Source: Symbiodinium natans (Eukaryota > Sar > Dinophyceae > Suessiales > Symbiodiniaceae). From it: 64,000 nt of DNA. Position 1 is the stretch's first letter. Each line of letters begins with the position of its first letter. The stretch is from contig CAJNDS010001735.1 in NCBI GenBank assembly GCA_905221605.1, forward strand, positions 110,001-174,000, read 5' to 3'. This document shows positions 21,136 through 31,516 of the stretch, one piece after another. Made by a program: the position numbers and the translations under genes. The notes under the pieces were generated by a model. The model was not told the origin of the DNA, searched no databases, and worked only from the letters and a program-made list of their open reading frames with translations.

Positions 21136-23699
21136 TGTCCCGCGGAGACTTTGGGAACGCAGCGCGTCGCCCAGCCCCGGTCGTTCGTCTCGAAAACGTG
21201 CTGCAACCGCTCTCGGAGCTCGGCCTTCGTGCCGGTGACCTTCTTGGTGTAGCCCAGGAACTGTATCATAATGATAATAATAATAATAATCGTAATAATA
21301 ATAGATATTAATATCATAATAATAATAATAATAATAATATCAATAATAATCAGGGTGCCGTTTTTGGGGGCTTGTTACTTATAAGGGAACCTTGAACCAA
21401 AAAAAGAGAGGAAGGGGAAAGGGTGCCACTGGGCTGCCGGTGGCCTTGCGTCGCATTCTTCGGAGCTCCTCCTTCATCTCCAGCGCCGTCATGTCGTCCA
21501 CGCGCTTGCGCTTGACGGGGGTGTGGCGGGCTGCCGCCAGCTTGCCCCATCCGTTGCACGCGCTGCACTTCTCGGGAACGGGGAAGCTGAAGTTCATAAA
21601 CTCGAAGTTCAGCATCTTGCCGGTGGTGCCTTTGCCCAGGCAGCTGGTGCAAACAACAGTAAAGCCAGCGCCGCCGCACTGACAGCACATCATCTTCAGC
21701 ATCATGTTGTTCATTTGGGGCAGCGGCTGGAGAACCTGCCCACTGCCCTGGCAGTGTCGGCATTTCTGGGGGTCGTGTACCTCCGACATGTCGCTGGCGA
21801 GCTGGCGAGCTCCAACGCGTGCCCTTCTGAACTCTGCAAGGGGGGGTTTCCGAAATTAGGGGTGCCTTGTTGGGGGTCCTTCTCGGCGTCTTCTGGAAAA
21901 GAAGATCTATCACTGCGGTTAATCAGGGCATCATTCTATCAGTTCCTAACCCCATACCCGAAATCCCTGAAGGAAACACCGGAGGATAATGCTGGCAAGT
22001 AATGAGCTGCCAAAAAACAGAACAACGCCAAATACCTTTGCACCCTCGTGCTGGCTGCGGAGCGCTGAGGAGTTTAGGGTTTTCTTTGGGTTGCTTAGGG
22101 TTTCTTCGAGCCTTATTTAGGGTTGCCTTTCGGGGTTTTTACTAGTTTAAGGGTTTCTTTGTTTAGGGTTTCTAGTTTTAGAGTTTTTAGGGTTTTGAAG
22201 GTTTCTTGAGTCATTTTGGGAGGTTTGTTTGGTTTGTTAGGGTTTACAGGGCTACTAGGGTTTATAGAGGTTTTAGGGTGGTTTCGGGCTTTTAGGGTTT
22301 ATATGGTATATAGGGTATATAGGTTTTTCTGGTTTATAGGGTTTAAAAGGTTTACAGTTGTTTTAGCCGTTTTCGCGTTTATCGTGTATATACGGTATAT
22401 ATATATACACACACCTATCTACCTATCTATCTCTATATATATACATATACACATATACATATATAGGGTTTCTAGGCTTTATAAGGCTTGCTATGCAGTA
22501 GGCACTGTGGGTCTCAGAGGTAGTTCGGAGGGTAGCTTCCCGCCCATGCCTTCCTTTCCAAACATCTCAAGTAAGAGAACTCATAGCTGGGTTGAGTTTT
22601 GGATGTAGGATTTAGGGTTTAGGGTCTAGGGTCTAGGGTCTAGGGTCTAGGGTTTAGGGTTTAGGGTTTAGGGTTTAGGGTTTCGGGTTTAGGGTTTAGG
22701 GTTTAAGGTTTAGGGTTTACCTATCCCTCCTTCTCTCTTTTCCTTCGGTACACGGCTGGGTGGGTTTCCAAAATTAGGGGTGCCGGGGTGCCTGGGGTCC
22801 ATATTATAAGGGAGTCCACCTATTTGACGGTTCATACACCCTAAACCCCAAACCCTAAACCCCAAACCCTAAACCCTAAACCCTAAACCCTAAACCCTAA
22901 ACCCTAAACCCTAAACCCTGGCTTCGTATTTCGTGCGAGATTGACTTCCGGGGCTCCCCTCGATTCGGGGTTTGGAAACTCAGGGGTTCGGGGCTTGGGG
23001 TGGTTTTTAGGAAGTTTAGGGTTGTGTTGGGGGGATTAGCTTTGAGGGCTTCGGGTTTGTGTGGTGTTTCGGTCGGGATGGAGAGTTTTAGAGCTTTCCT
23101 TTTAAGGTTTCTGTGTGGTTTTGGGGTTTTGGGCTGAGGGTTTAGGGGTTGGGGGCACAGACCTTTGGGGTTTAGGGAGGGCTTGGGCAATCAAGCCCGA
23201 GACTCCTGACCCTCAACCCTGAACCCTAAACCTCTTAACCGCAAACCCTAAACCTCTCGACCCGGCACCCCCCACCAATCGCCCTGGGGCCTTGGTCAAG
23301 TAGTCGTTGAAAAGCGCCAAGACCTGCACTGCATCGTGCAGGCCCGAAGCACGAAGCCAACCCCCACATGTTTTCTGAATTTCTGGGGTACGTTCTGTTA
23401 CAACCAAACACCCCAAGCCGTTAAACCCAAACACAAAACCCCAAACCCTGAACCCCAAGTCCTAAAATCTATAAGTCCATAGACTGGACGCCTCTCACCC
23501 CCATATGGCTGTGGAGCTTCTTGCACTTCTTCGGGGTTCCGGGTCTAGGCTTTAAGGAGGTCTGTAGAGAGTTTGTGGGCTTTAGAGGGTTTAGGGTTTT
23601 AGAGGGTTTAGGGCTTAAGCCGCCACGTGCCTTGGCATGCTCCACTAAACCATCGTCCCACTCCTGACGCAGATCCGACGTGCGGGGTTTGGGGCCCAT
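21136..23699 (-). CDS. DnaJ cysteine-rich zinc-finger protein with SAP motif, split gene
   Basis: Exon 21445-21833 carries four CxxCxGxG motifs (CRHCQGSG, CCQCGGAG, CTSCLGKG, CSACNGWG), the zinc-binding region of DnaJ/Hsp40 proteins, then a basic segment and DDMTALEMKEELRRM. Exon 21136-21260 reads LGYTKKVTGTKAELRERLQ, a SAP-like nucleic-acid-binding motif, and ends at TAG or a GTAGC donor. Candidate upstream exons: 23631-23699 (starts MGPKPRTSDLRQEWDDG after a TTCTAG acceptor), 23276-23374 (GLHDAVQVLALFNDYLTKAP), 22506-22565 (exactly 20 codons, MFGKEGMGGKLPSELPLRPT), 22036-22064. No J domain was seen. Introns hold family A and C elements and an (AAT)n run. Whether 21136-21260 instead leads into the alpha-kinase is open. 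Confidence 0.75.
21265..21350. repeat. (AAT)n microsatellite
   Basis: AAT triplets broken by short inversions, immediately upstream of the acceptor of the SAP exon, inside the same intron as the family A element. Confidence 0.95.
21353..21444 (-). mobile_element. Introner-like element, family A copy 2
   Basis: On the minus strand the intron opens GCCACCGGCAGCCCAGTGG directly after the DnaJ exon and continues with CTTTTTTTGGTTCAAGGTTCCCTTATAAGTAAC. Same word order as 10125-10212. The element supplies the 5' part of the intron and (AAT)n the rest. Confidence 0.7.
21834..21885 (-). mobile_element. Family C fragment at an intron 3' end
   Basis: Minus strand CAAGGCACCCCTAATTTCGGAAAC followed by CCCCCCCTTGCAG, the acceptor of the DnaJ exon. 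A similar arrangement, ending CCCACCCAG, is at about 22758-22832. Confidence 0.6.
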
Positions 23700-23759
23700 C
23701 GCACCCCTAGAACAAGAGTAGCAGCTCACCTGTCGCATAAACCCTGGATCCTCGACCCT

Positions 23760-23847
23760 AGATAAACCCTAAACCCTAAACCCTAAACCCTAAACCCTAA
23801 ACCCTAAACCCTAAACCCTAAACCCTAAACCCTAAACCCTAAACCCT
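23760..23847 (-). repeat. (CCCTAAA)n between two genes
   Basis: About 12 perfect units between the probable stop codon of the upstream gene (23911) and the first exon of the DnaJ/SAP gene (23699). The intergenic space is thus only about 210 nt and consists of telomere-type repeat. Confidence 0.9.
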
Positions 23848-23910
23848 GACCCCTGTACCTTGAACCCTGAACCCTAAACCCCCCGTCTGAGTCGTTTGGA
23901 GTTTCTGGCT

Positions 23911-23994
23911 TTAGGGCTTTTTGATCTGGAAGCCAAGGTTCTCAAAACTTGCTTGCCGCCCCAGCAGGGGTTCCGGCAAAGAGCCCGTAGTGGG
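23911..23994 (-). CDS. Terminal exon of an unknown gene
   Basis: The minus strand reads TTGSLPEPLLGRQASFENLG then FQIKKP and a TAA stop at 23911-23913, after a CCCTGAG acceptor. It is likely the 3' end of the gene lying just upstream of the DnaJ/SAP gene. Its other exons may include 24233-24285 (VWRKRAARVLFAPASF), which is weak. Confidence 0.55.
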   Translation of the reverse strand, partial: PTTGSLPEPLLGRQASFENLGFQIKKP

Positions 23995-24295
23995 CTCAGG
24001 GAGTTTAAGACTTAGGGCTCAGGGTTCAGGGCTTGGGGTTTAGGGTTTAGGGTTTAGGGTTTAGGGTTTAGGGTTTAGGGTTTAGGGTTTAGGGTTTAGG
24101 GTTTAGGGTTTAGGGCGTAGGGTTTAGGGCTTAGGGTTTAGGGTTTAGGGTTTAGGGCTTAGGGCTTAGGGTTTAGGGCTTAGGGTTTAGGGTTTTTTAA
24201 ATGTAAGATTTATGGGTTTAGAGGGAAGCTCGCTGGTGCAAAAAGCACCCGGGCCGCTCGCTTGCGCCAAACTATTCTCATTTAGGGTTTAGGGT

Positions 24296-26210
24296 TCACC
24301 CCCTGAGGGGGGCTTTCTTGCTTTTTACAGAGAAAGAGCAGGGTGGGGCCTCTCGAGCTTTGTGGAGCCTGTCAGTGGCTCGTAGGCTTCTTGGAGCTTT
24401 CACGGAGTAAAATGGAGGGGTGCCCAAAACCATCGATTGCAAGACTAAAAACCCAACATTTTCATTACGGGTCTGGGCAAGCCCCGGCCCACGCAGCCCC
24501 AGGGCCGGCCCTGCTGGCAAAATCAAAACAGAGGGAGGGATTGCAGCGGTTTCAGGGAACTTTTAGGCTTGCCAGGGAAGGTGTCCCAGGCAGGGGCGCG
24601 AGGGGTGCCAGGTCCAGGTTTTGGGGTCCCAAATTTGTCCTAGAAGGGGTTTCCAGCTAGAATGGGGGGGGTCCCTGAAGTCTGCCAGCCCGGGCCCCAG
24701 ACCCCATTGCGGGGTCCTCCCCGACCCCCTTAAACGCTGGGGTTTTGGGGTCCTACTTAAGTAGGACTGTTTTGGGGCAAGTTCCTGAAGCAACACCCCC
24801 TAGCCCATCTTGTACAGCACACTAAAAAGCTCATGGCGCTTACTGAGCCCAAAACCCTAAACCCTAACCCTAAACAGAGTGGGATCTCCCGCCGCCCACG
24901 GAGTCTGATCGTGGAAATCAGCCAAAGCGAAGGCAGCAGCAACCGCCCATCCCAACCTTTTGACTTCAGGCAGCCAACCCAATCCCAAACCTCTAACTTT
25001 TTGGCCCTCCCAGAAGCCCTCGAATGATGGACATCTAAGCCCAACAACCATTCGAAAAGACAAAAATAATAAAAACAGCATGGTGAAAGCGGCGAAACCG
25101 GGGGGGTGGGAGGGGGTGGGAGGGGGGGGAGCAGGGCACAAAAAACAAAAGGTTTTTGGGTTTGGTAGTGGGCCCAGCCTGACCTGCCTTGCGGCCCCTC
25201 TGGTCCCTGAACACGCTCCGTCAGGGCCGGCACCAGGGGGCTCCGGAAGGGGGGCCCAGGGACCTGTTTGGCCCAGCTCGGATCTGGCCCTGGCCCTGGT
25301 GTGGCCCTAGCCTGGCCCTGGCCCTGGCCCTGGCCCTGGCCCTGGCCCTGGCCCTGGCCCTGGCCCTAGCCCTGGCCCTGGCCCTGGCCCTGGGCCTGGC
25401 CCTGGCCCTGGCCCTGGCCCTGGCCCTGGCCCTGGCCTGGCCGAGGGCGAAGGCGAAAGCCAGCCAAACCTTCGCGTTTTTAACTTTTAGAAAGATTTGC
25501 TGGGCCTCCCTGAACTGGGAGGCCCTTTCAAGCAAGGGATCCAGATCCCCAACCAGGACGCAGCATCACCAAGGCGAAGGCGGCAGCCAGCCCCAGTTTT
25601 TGGCACTTTTAGAAAGACTCACAAGGCCCAACAAGGCCTTCCAGATGCAGCATCAGCTAAAGCGAAGGCAGCAGCAACCGCCCATCCCAACCCTTTGACT
25701 TCAGGTGCGAAGGCTGCCCCCAAACTTCTGACTTTTTGGCCCTCCCAGAAGCCCTCGAATGATGGACAGCTAAGCCCAACAGCCATTAGAAAAGACAAAA
25801 TAACAAAAGATGCAGCATCAGCATGGCGAAAGCCCAAACCTCTGATTTCACGCCCTTCCAAGCAAGCTTTCCAAATCCCCGCCCAACACGCAGCACCGCC
25901 GAGGGCGAAGGCGGCAGCCAACCCCAACCCCAAACCTCTGACTTTTGGCTCTCCCAGCAGCCCTCGACTGATAGACATCTCCCTTGCAATGCCTAGGGGC
26001 TGCGAGGTTCAGGGTAGTTGATCTGCATCGATGCCGAGCTTCTAAACCCAACCAATAGACAAGAGAAAAACAACAAAAGCACGATCAGAGTTCAAAAGAA
26101 CCCTAAACCCGTAGAGGTTAAGGCGCGGGTGGAGCGCCAGCGGGGGTGGGCTTATGCAAATCGGGGCGCGCGCCTGGGCGCTTTCAGCACCAGCGCGCCC
26201 ACGCATTGAG
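24296..26210. repeat. Repeat block poor in telomere units, with long imperfect direct repeats
   Basis: The segment at 24924-25082 recurs at 25659-25825 (shared words include GCGAAGGCAGCAGCAACCGC and GCCCTCGAATGATGGACA), and weaker copies follow to 26000. The repeats give overlapping open frames on both strands with the same residues permuted, so I do not call genes here. The block differs from its surroundings in having almost no TTTAGGG. Confidence 0.7.
25297..25437 (+). repeat. (CCTGGC)n hexamer repeat
   Basis: About 23 copies of CCTGGC with few variants. Frames through it give Leu-Ala or Ala-Arg dipeptide repeats, which are artefacts. Confidence 0.95.
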
Positions 26211-26285
26211 ACACCCTAAACCCTAAACCCTACACCCTAAAACCTCAACCCTAAACCCTAAACCCTAAACCCTCTACATCCATGC

Positions 26286-26378
26286 CCGTAGCTGCCTGGC
26301 CATCCCCACCCTCTGCAGGACAGCTGTGTCCTTGTGGCTCCAGGCCGCAGAAAGCAAGTTCCGGTGCAAGACGAGGAC
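26286..26378 (-). CDS. Coding exon, unknown protein
   Basis: Exactly 31 codons on the minus strand, reading VLVLHRNLLSAAWSHKDTAV then LQRVGMARQLR, between a TCTGCCAG acceptor and a GC donor. It lies 360 nt downstream of the ankyrin gene's stop, so it belongs to the next gene in the minus array. The stretch 26390-26740 has no supported exon. Confidence 0.6.
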
Positions 26379-26740
26379 CTGGCAGAGGCAGAGACTATAG
26401 GGCTTAAGGGGTTTAGGGTTTAGGGGTTTGGGGGTTTAGGGCTTAGGGTTTCGGGTTTAGGGTTTAGTAGTTTGCGGCGTTGAGATAGAGTTGGGTGCGC
26501 CTTAGGTCTCGGGATTCGGTTTGGCCCCTGGCCGCAACTCTGGATCACGCGTTTCGACACTGCATGTGCAACGAACACACGTTGCTACGTAGCACGGCCA
26601 CCTCGCACATAACCGGCCCAGTCGCGTTGGAAAGGGAATGTTGAGATCCTAAGCACGCAGAACCACCATTCGCTTTCTACTCATTTACAGCCGGATCCCC
26701 AACAACAACCAATCGAAAGCACAAAAACACTGATCTGAAA

Positions 26741-28707
26741 TCAACCTCGGAACCGTAAAGACAAGGCAGCTTCCAATTCCACAAACGCAATAAGCGCACA
26801 GAACACCAACATCTCTCTGCAGTCCGCCTCACCCCCCTTTCCTTGTGCACTAGCTATAGGCTGGCTTGGGTCAGCTGCCAGCAGCAGTTCAACAACTTCC
26901 GCCTCCCCCTGGCCAGCAGCCACACTCAAAGCGGTTGCACCAGTAGGCCCACAAACGATGTTGCTGTCAGCCCGTCCCTCCAGCAGCAAGCGCACAACTT
27001 CCACGTGCCCCCACAGGGATGCTACGAGAAGAGGCGTGAGGATGGTGAACTCGGACTCTGTTCCGGGCATCGCTTGGCGGCCCTCTGCCTCCATCAGGAG
27101 CTCTGCAACATGCTGAAAGCCGGCCGATGAGGCCGCCACGAGTGCGGGAGCCAGGTGTGGATTGCGTGGATGTACGGTTAGGGACTCTTCCGCCGCGCCA
27201 GCACAGCTTGCTTCCAAAAGCCTGCGCACAACTTCCAGGTGTCCACCCTGACATGCGGCGACCAGAGGTCGCGGATCATGATCCAGGGTATGCGCGACCT
27301 CGCCCCGAAAACTTGGATCGGCGTTTGCCTCCAACAAGAGCCGCACCGTCTCCCGGTGGTCGTCTGGAGAGGGATGTCCAGGCTCCCGCCCGCCGATTGC
27401 CGCAATGAGGGGTGTTGCAGCATCCTGATCGACACATCCGACCGCCTCCGTGCAAGCTCGTGCCTCCAACAACACCCACACCGCGTCCACATGCCATCCG
27501 TAGGCTGCCAGAACCTTATTTGTTGTCCAATATCCTCAAGGAACTTAAAGGTTAACCTGAGGGACTATCCAGGGAATATACTATAGGACCCCCAAAAAGG
27601 TGAAAGGTTGCCTACTCTACTACTAAGGAACAAGTGCCGTGCCTTGGTATCGAATCGAGTGATAGGAGTTCTGCTCTGTCTCGGCACAGGCCTCCAGGGT
27701 TTAGGGTTTAGGGTTTAGGGTTTAGGGTTTAGGGTTTAGGGTTTAGGGTTTAGGGTTTAGGGTTTAGGGTTTAGGGCTTAGGGAAGGGGGATGTAGCCTC
27801 CAGCAGCAAGCGCACGATCTCCGTGTGGCCCTTGTCGGCTGCCACCCCGAGGGCTGCGACGGGTCTTCCTGCACCCTCGTCTTCCTTCCTTCTCCAAGAA
27901 CCAGGACCAAAGGGGAAAAAGGGGTTTAGGGTTTGGGGTTTAGGGTTTAGGGTTTAGGGTTTCGGGTTTCGGGTTTCGGGTTTTAGGGTTTCGGGTTTAG
28001 GGTTTCGGGTTTAGGGTTTATAGGGTTTAGGGTTTAGGGTTTAGGGTTTAGGGTTTAGGGTTTAGGGTTTAGGGTTTAGGGTTTAGGGTTTAGGGTTTAG
28101 GGTTTAGGGTTTAGGGCTTACTTAGGGCTTAGGGTTTAGGGGAAAAAGGGTTAGACTTTAGCATTCCTACTTCATCAGGAAGCCCGAAACGCATAAAAGT
28201 TCAGCTGTTGGCGAAGTAAGCTTCTGTGTCACAGTCCAGTAAGTTCGGATCCTGTGGGCGCTGCAAGATCTCCTCCACAGCTGCCACGGAACCAAGGCCG
28301 GCCGCGGAGAGGAGTCCATGCACCTGCTCCTCGGAGGTTTCAGCAAAGGGTAGCCTCACTGTTGGCGAGTCGGGAATGAGAGAATGAGGTACCCTATATC
28401 CCCCTATAATATATATATATATACCCTTTAAGGGATTATGTAGGGTACCTCGTTCCCCCATTCCCTACTAACCAACAGTAAGTAGCAAGACCAAATGGAG
28501 GTCGGCTTCGAAGTCCAGCACGGTCTCATCCTCTAAGCTACGGCCTTCGTGCAAAATTCTTTGCCGGAAGCGCGGCAGTTCGCCTTGCCTTTGTAGATAC
28601 CGCTTGAGGCTCCGCACGTCGCGTGCTTCGGAGGTGGAGACCAGCCGCTCGTCTCCTGAAGCGCTCCAGATGTGGAGCATCTTCGCGGCATCGGGCGCAG
28701 ATGACAT
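26741..28707 (-). CDS. Ubiquitin-like N-terminus plus ankyrin-repeat protein, four exons
   Basis: Exons 28473-28707, 28233-28358, 27798-27880 and 26741-27514 total 1218 nt, exactly 406 codons with the stop. Exon 1 starts MSSAPDAAK (an alternative start is at 28680, MLHIWSASGDE) and reads RSLKRYLQRQGELPRFRQRI and a ...LVLLL strand, resembling a ubiquitin-like fold. Exon 2 reads GSVAAVEEILQRPQDPNLL. Exons 3-4 carry ankyrin units (ADKGHTEIVRLLLE, QGGHLEVVRRLLEA, LWGHVEVVRLLLEG, GEAEVVELLLAA). I recall this architecture from dinoflagellates; the partner is unknown. Intron 1 is an introner (28359-28472); introns 2-3 contain TTTAGGG tracts. GC donor after exon 3. The first exon faces a divergent plus gene 91 nt away. 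Confidence 0.85.
27695..27775 (+). repeat. Telomere-type TTTAGGG tract inside the ankyrin gene
   Basis: About 11 units in the intron between ankyrin exons 27798-27880 and 26741-27514. A second, longer tract with TTTCGGG variants is at 27920-28115 in the preceding intron. Confidence 0.95.
28359..28472 (-). mobile_element. Family B introner, copy 2 (whole intron of the ankyrin gene)
   Basis: Minus strand GTTAGTAGGGAATGGGGG ... CATTCCCGACTCGCCAACAG: a canonical GT-AG intron of 114 nt whose two ends form inverted repeats of about 36 nt around an (AT)n centre. Removing it joins two exons in frame (phase 1), validating it as an intron. Compare 15399-15507. Confidence 0.88.
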
Positions 28708-28798
28708 GATGGTGCAAGAATCCGCGCGACAAGACTCATGCCGGGTGCTTAGCAGTCTTCGACTTTGAAACCTACACACATCTAGCGACACCTGGACC
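28708..28798. promoter_or_regulatory. Divergent intergenic region (strand switch)
   Basis: 91 nt between the presumed start codons of the minus ankyrin gene and a plus-strand gene. If the starts are right it must hold both promoters and leaders. No TATA box or dinoflagellate TTTT box is evident. Inference from exon orientation only. Confidence 0.4.
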
Positions 28799-29340
28799 AT
28801 GGAACTTGCCAGCAGTTTACTGAGGGCTTTTCAGCGATACCCGTGCAAAGAATACGCTAAGCCGGATCAAGCCAATGCCTTCCATCAGCTAGCTGAGTGG
28901 TTTTGGGGCTTTTGAGGAGTCTGAACCTTTGGGACTTAGGGCTTTGGGATTTAAGTTCGGACTCCCAGACCGTGTCAGAATGTTTTTTAGTGCCAACATG
29001 CCAGAAAGAGGTCTATGCGAAGGTTGCAGGTGGAATAGTCTTGCAGATTCGAGAACAGATTAGAGATCATGGACAATGGACGCCCCCTTTTCCTTAGCTT
29101 TCTGGAAGTGACGCTGGCCCCAGGTGGTGTAGGGGTGGCTTAAGGTACCCTAAAGACGGCCGGGGGTTGGGGGTTCTCTGGGCTTCCTATATGGCCTCAA
29201 AATGCTTCCATGCCTTCAAAGCTGCGGACTTCTCTGACAGAGTCTTTTTTCACGTCGGAGAGCACCCAGCAACGTCTGCTGCCAGAAAACGGCCTTCAGT
29301 TCCACAAGCAGCTTTCGAGGTTTGCCTACTGGTTCTTGGG
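28799..29340 (+). CDS. Plus-strand gene, first three exons, unknown product
   Basis: About 28799-28908 starts MELASSLLRAFQRYPCKEYA; about 28969-29080 reads TVSECFLVPTCQKEVYAKVA then GGIVLQIREQIRDHG after a CCCAG acceptor; 29222-29340 reads SFFTSESTQQRLLPENGLQF then HKQLSRFAYWFL. The minus strand is closed here. Marks the start of the plus array to about 33 kb. No family recognised. Confidence 0.55.
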
Positions 29341-29435
29341 GTTACCTTATATCCTGGTCATCTATATATATATATATATATGCACCCATGAGCAAAGGGA
29401 TTCTGTCAGGTATCTAATTTCCTCATCCCCTACAG
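29341..29435 (+). mobile_element. Probable family B-like intron
   Basis: GTTACCTTATATCCTGG ... GGTATCTAATTTCCTCATCCCCTACAG with an (AT)n centre: a 95-nt GT-AG unit of the same plan as 15399-15507 and 28359-28472. It is followed 7 nt later by a GTAAGT donor. Confidence 0.5.
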
Positions 29436-29714
29436 AGAACCCGTAAGTTTCGGGGTTCAGGATTCAAGGCTCCCGGAAAGGTCCCTGATGTGAATGGAGG
29501 CAGAAGAGAGATTAACTTGGATTTCGGGTTGGGTTTAGGGTTTGGGGCTTATGTTTCGGGTCTAGGGGTTTAGGGTCTTTACCCAAAAGAAACTTAGAGA
29601 CCACAGGCCCAAACCCTGGGAGCCCCCGAAGCCTAAACCCTAAACCCTAAACCCTAAACCCTAAACCCTAAACCCTAAGCCCTAAACCCTAAACCCAGCT
29701 CCTCTTGACAAGGT

Positions 29715-30435
29715 GCCGTGCTGTGGGTCTGCTGCAGGTGCTGCAGCCGCCTCGAGGGGTTTGGACCCTGAGATCGGTATGGGTCTCCATTATGGGGTAT
29801 AGGGTATAGGGTTTGGGGTTCAGGGTCTAGGGTCTAGGGTTTAGGGCTTAGGGCTTAGGGCTTAGGGTTTAGGGTTTAGGGTTTAGGCTTTAGGCTTTAG
29901 GGTTTAGGGTTTAGGGTTTAGGGTTTAGGGCTTTCGATCTTTGTCTTTCCCCACCCCTTACGCTGTGGTGGTCGGATCGAAGCCGCAAGGCTACTTACTT
30001 TCAGCCCGGCAAAGCACGCACCAAGCAACCCTAAACCCTAAACCCTGAACCCTAAACCCTGAACCCTAAACCCTAAACCGGATTCCACCCGTCAGCACTT
30101 AACAACCCCACAACCGCGACGCTGACGGACGTTCTTGCTGGGGGGCATCTCCGCGCTGATCTTGACCATGGACTCCTCCCAAAAAAGCAGGCAGGGCTTT
30201 GGCTTGGGGTTGAAGGGCTTCTAGATCTTCCGAGAACCCTAAAACCTAAACCCTAACCCCCCTAAACCCTAAACCCTCAACCCGGGTAACAAGGCAACAG
30301 CACGGCTTTTGGGGTTTTGGGGCTGAATCCGAAAAGCCTAAGCCCAAAGCCCAAAGCCCCTAGCTGCCTGCAACAGAAGAGTAAAAAGCTCCGAGATGGA
30401 GGAGAAGGTCCGCACGGACGGCAGGGCCTGACAGG
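29715..30435 (+). CDS. Plus-strand exon chain, unknown product (29715-29776, about 29950-30025, about 30109-30180, 30377-30435)
   Basis: 29715-29776 reads VPCCGSAAGAAAASRGLDPE with a GTATGG donor. About 29950-30025 reads YAVVVGSKPQGYLLSARQST. About 30109-30180 reads TLTDVLAGGHLRADLDHGLL. 30377-30435 reads KSKKLRDGGEGPHGRQGLT after a CAACAG acceptor. Introns are CCCTAAA and TTTAGGG tracts. These probably continue the gene starting at 28799. Confidence 0.5.
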
Positions 30436-30627
30436 GTTTAGGGTTTAGGGTTTAGGGTTTAGGGTTTAGGGTTTAGGGGTTTAGGGTTTAGGGTGTTGAA
30501 GGCTCAGGAGGGTTTAGGGTTTGGGGTTGAAGGGATTGTGAGTCAGGGCTGTGTAGGGCTGATTTACATGGGGATGTAAACGAACATGTCGGCAAAATTC
30601 GGCGTAGCTTTTGCTTTACATGTTCAG

Positions 30628-31167
30628 GATACAATCCGTGAGAACAAGAAGCCAGGAACACCAAGGCAGCTCGAGGGCCTCCCCGAATCAGTTGTTCTTG
30701 TATTTAAAGGCCCTAAACCCTAAACCCTAAACCCTAAACCCGAAAGCCGAAAGCCTGGACTCTCGCTGTATGGAGCAGATGTGTTGTTCAACCTTTGGGT
30801 CAAAGTTGTGGTGACATGCTGGTCGAAGGATGCAGGGAAGCCTAGGGAGTGGCAGTCGGCGTGGGCCTAAACCCTAAAACCCAAAACCCTAAAACCCTAA
30901 ACTCTGAGCCCTGAGCCCTGAGCCCTGAGCCCTAAACCCTGAGCCCTAAACCCTGAGCCCTAAACCCTAAACCCTAAACCCTAAACCCTAAACCCGAAAC
31001 CCTAAACCCTAAACCCTAAACCCTAACCCCTAAACCCTAAACCAAACCCGAAAATGTTTTCATGAACCCTGGCAGCCCTGGCACTCCCCCGAAGACCGAG
31101 TCCGGCCTTGAAGTCTGTCATGTGCCACCAGTACACACCTCAGGAGCTCGCACGTTTGAGGGGCTTC
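30628..31167 (+). CDS. Three plus-strand exons in continuous frame, unknown product
   Basis: 30628-30699 (24 codons; DTIRENKKPGTPRQLEGLPE; GTTCAG acceptor, GTATTT donor), 30754-30864 (37 codons; GLSLYGADVLFNLWVKVVVT then CWSKDAGKPREWQSAW; AAAG acceptor, GC donor) and 31114-31167 (18 codons; SVMCHQYTPQELARLRGF; canonical GTGAGT donor) are all phase 0 and join without a frame change. The middle exon's W..V...CW.K..GKP.EWQ.AW pattern faintly recalls reverse transcriptases, but this is not enough to assign a family. Confidence 0.65.
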
Positions 31168-31516
31168 GTGAGTTTAGGGCTTAGGAGTTTTAGGGTTTGA
31201 GGGGTTTCGAGGGCTTTGGGTTTGGGAGTTTTTTCCCAAACCCTAAACCCTAAACCCTAAACCCTAAACCCTTTAGGGGGGCTTCGTGGGCATGGGGTGT
31301 AGGAATATCAGAGGTCACGCTTCCTGCCGACCCTGCGGCCCTGAACACAAAGACTTGACAATTCCCCAAACACCCCTAAACCCTGAACCCCTCCTGAACC
31401 CTAAGCTTCAAACCCTAAACTCCCCTAAACCCTAAACTCTAAACCCCAAACCCTAAACCCAGGCACTCTACACCGCAAACCCTACACCCTGAAACCCGAA
31501 TCCTCGGCTCCCGTCC

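Noticed and set aside
25189-26021. Open frames of 100-174 codons on both strands
   Set aside because: They arise from the CCTGGC hexamer and the long direct repeats and show permuted low-complexity residues; no family or splice evidence.
30754-30864. Retroelement reverse transcriptase exon
   Set aside because: Only a loose W..V...CW.K..GKP.EWQ pattern; no YxDD motif or other polymerase blocks nearby, and the exon has clean splice phases with its neighbours.
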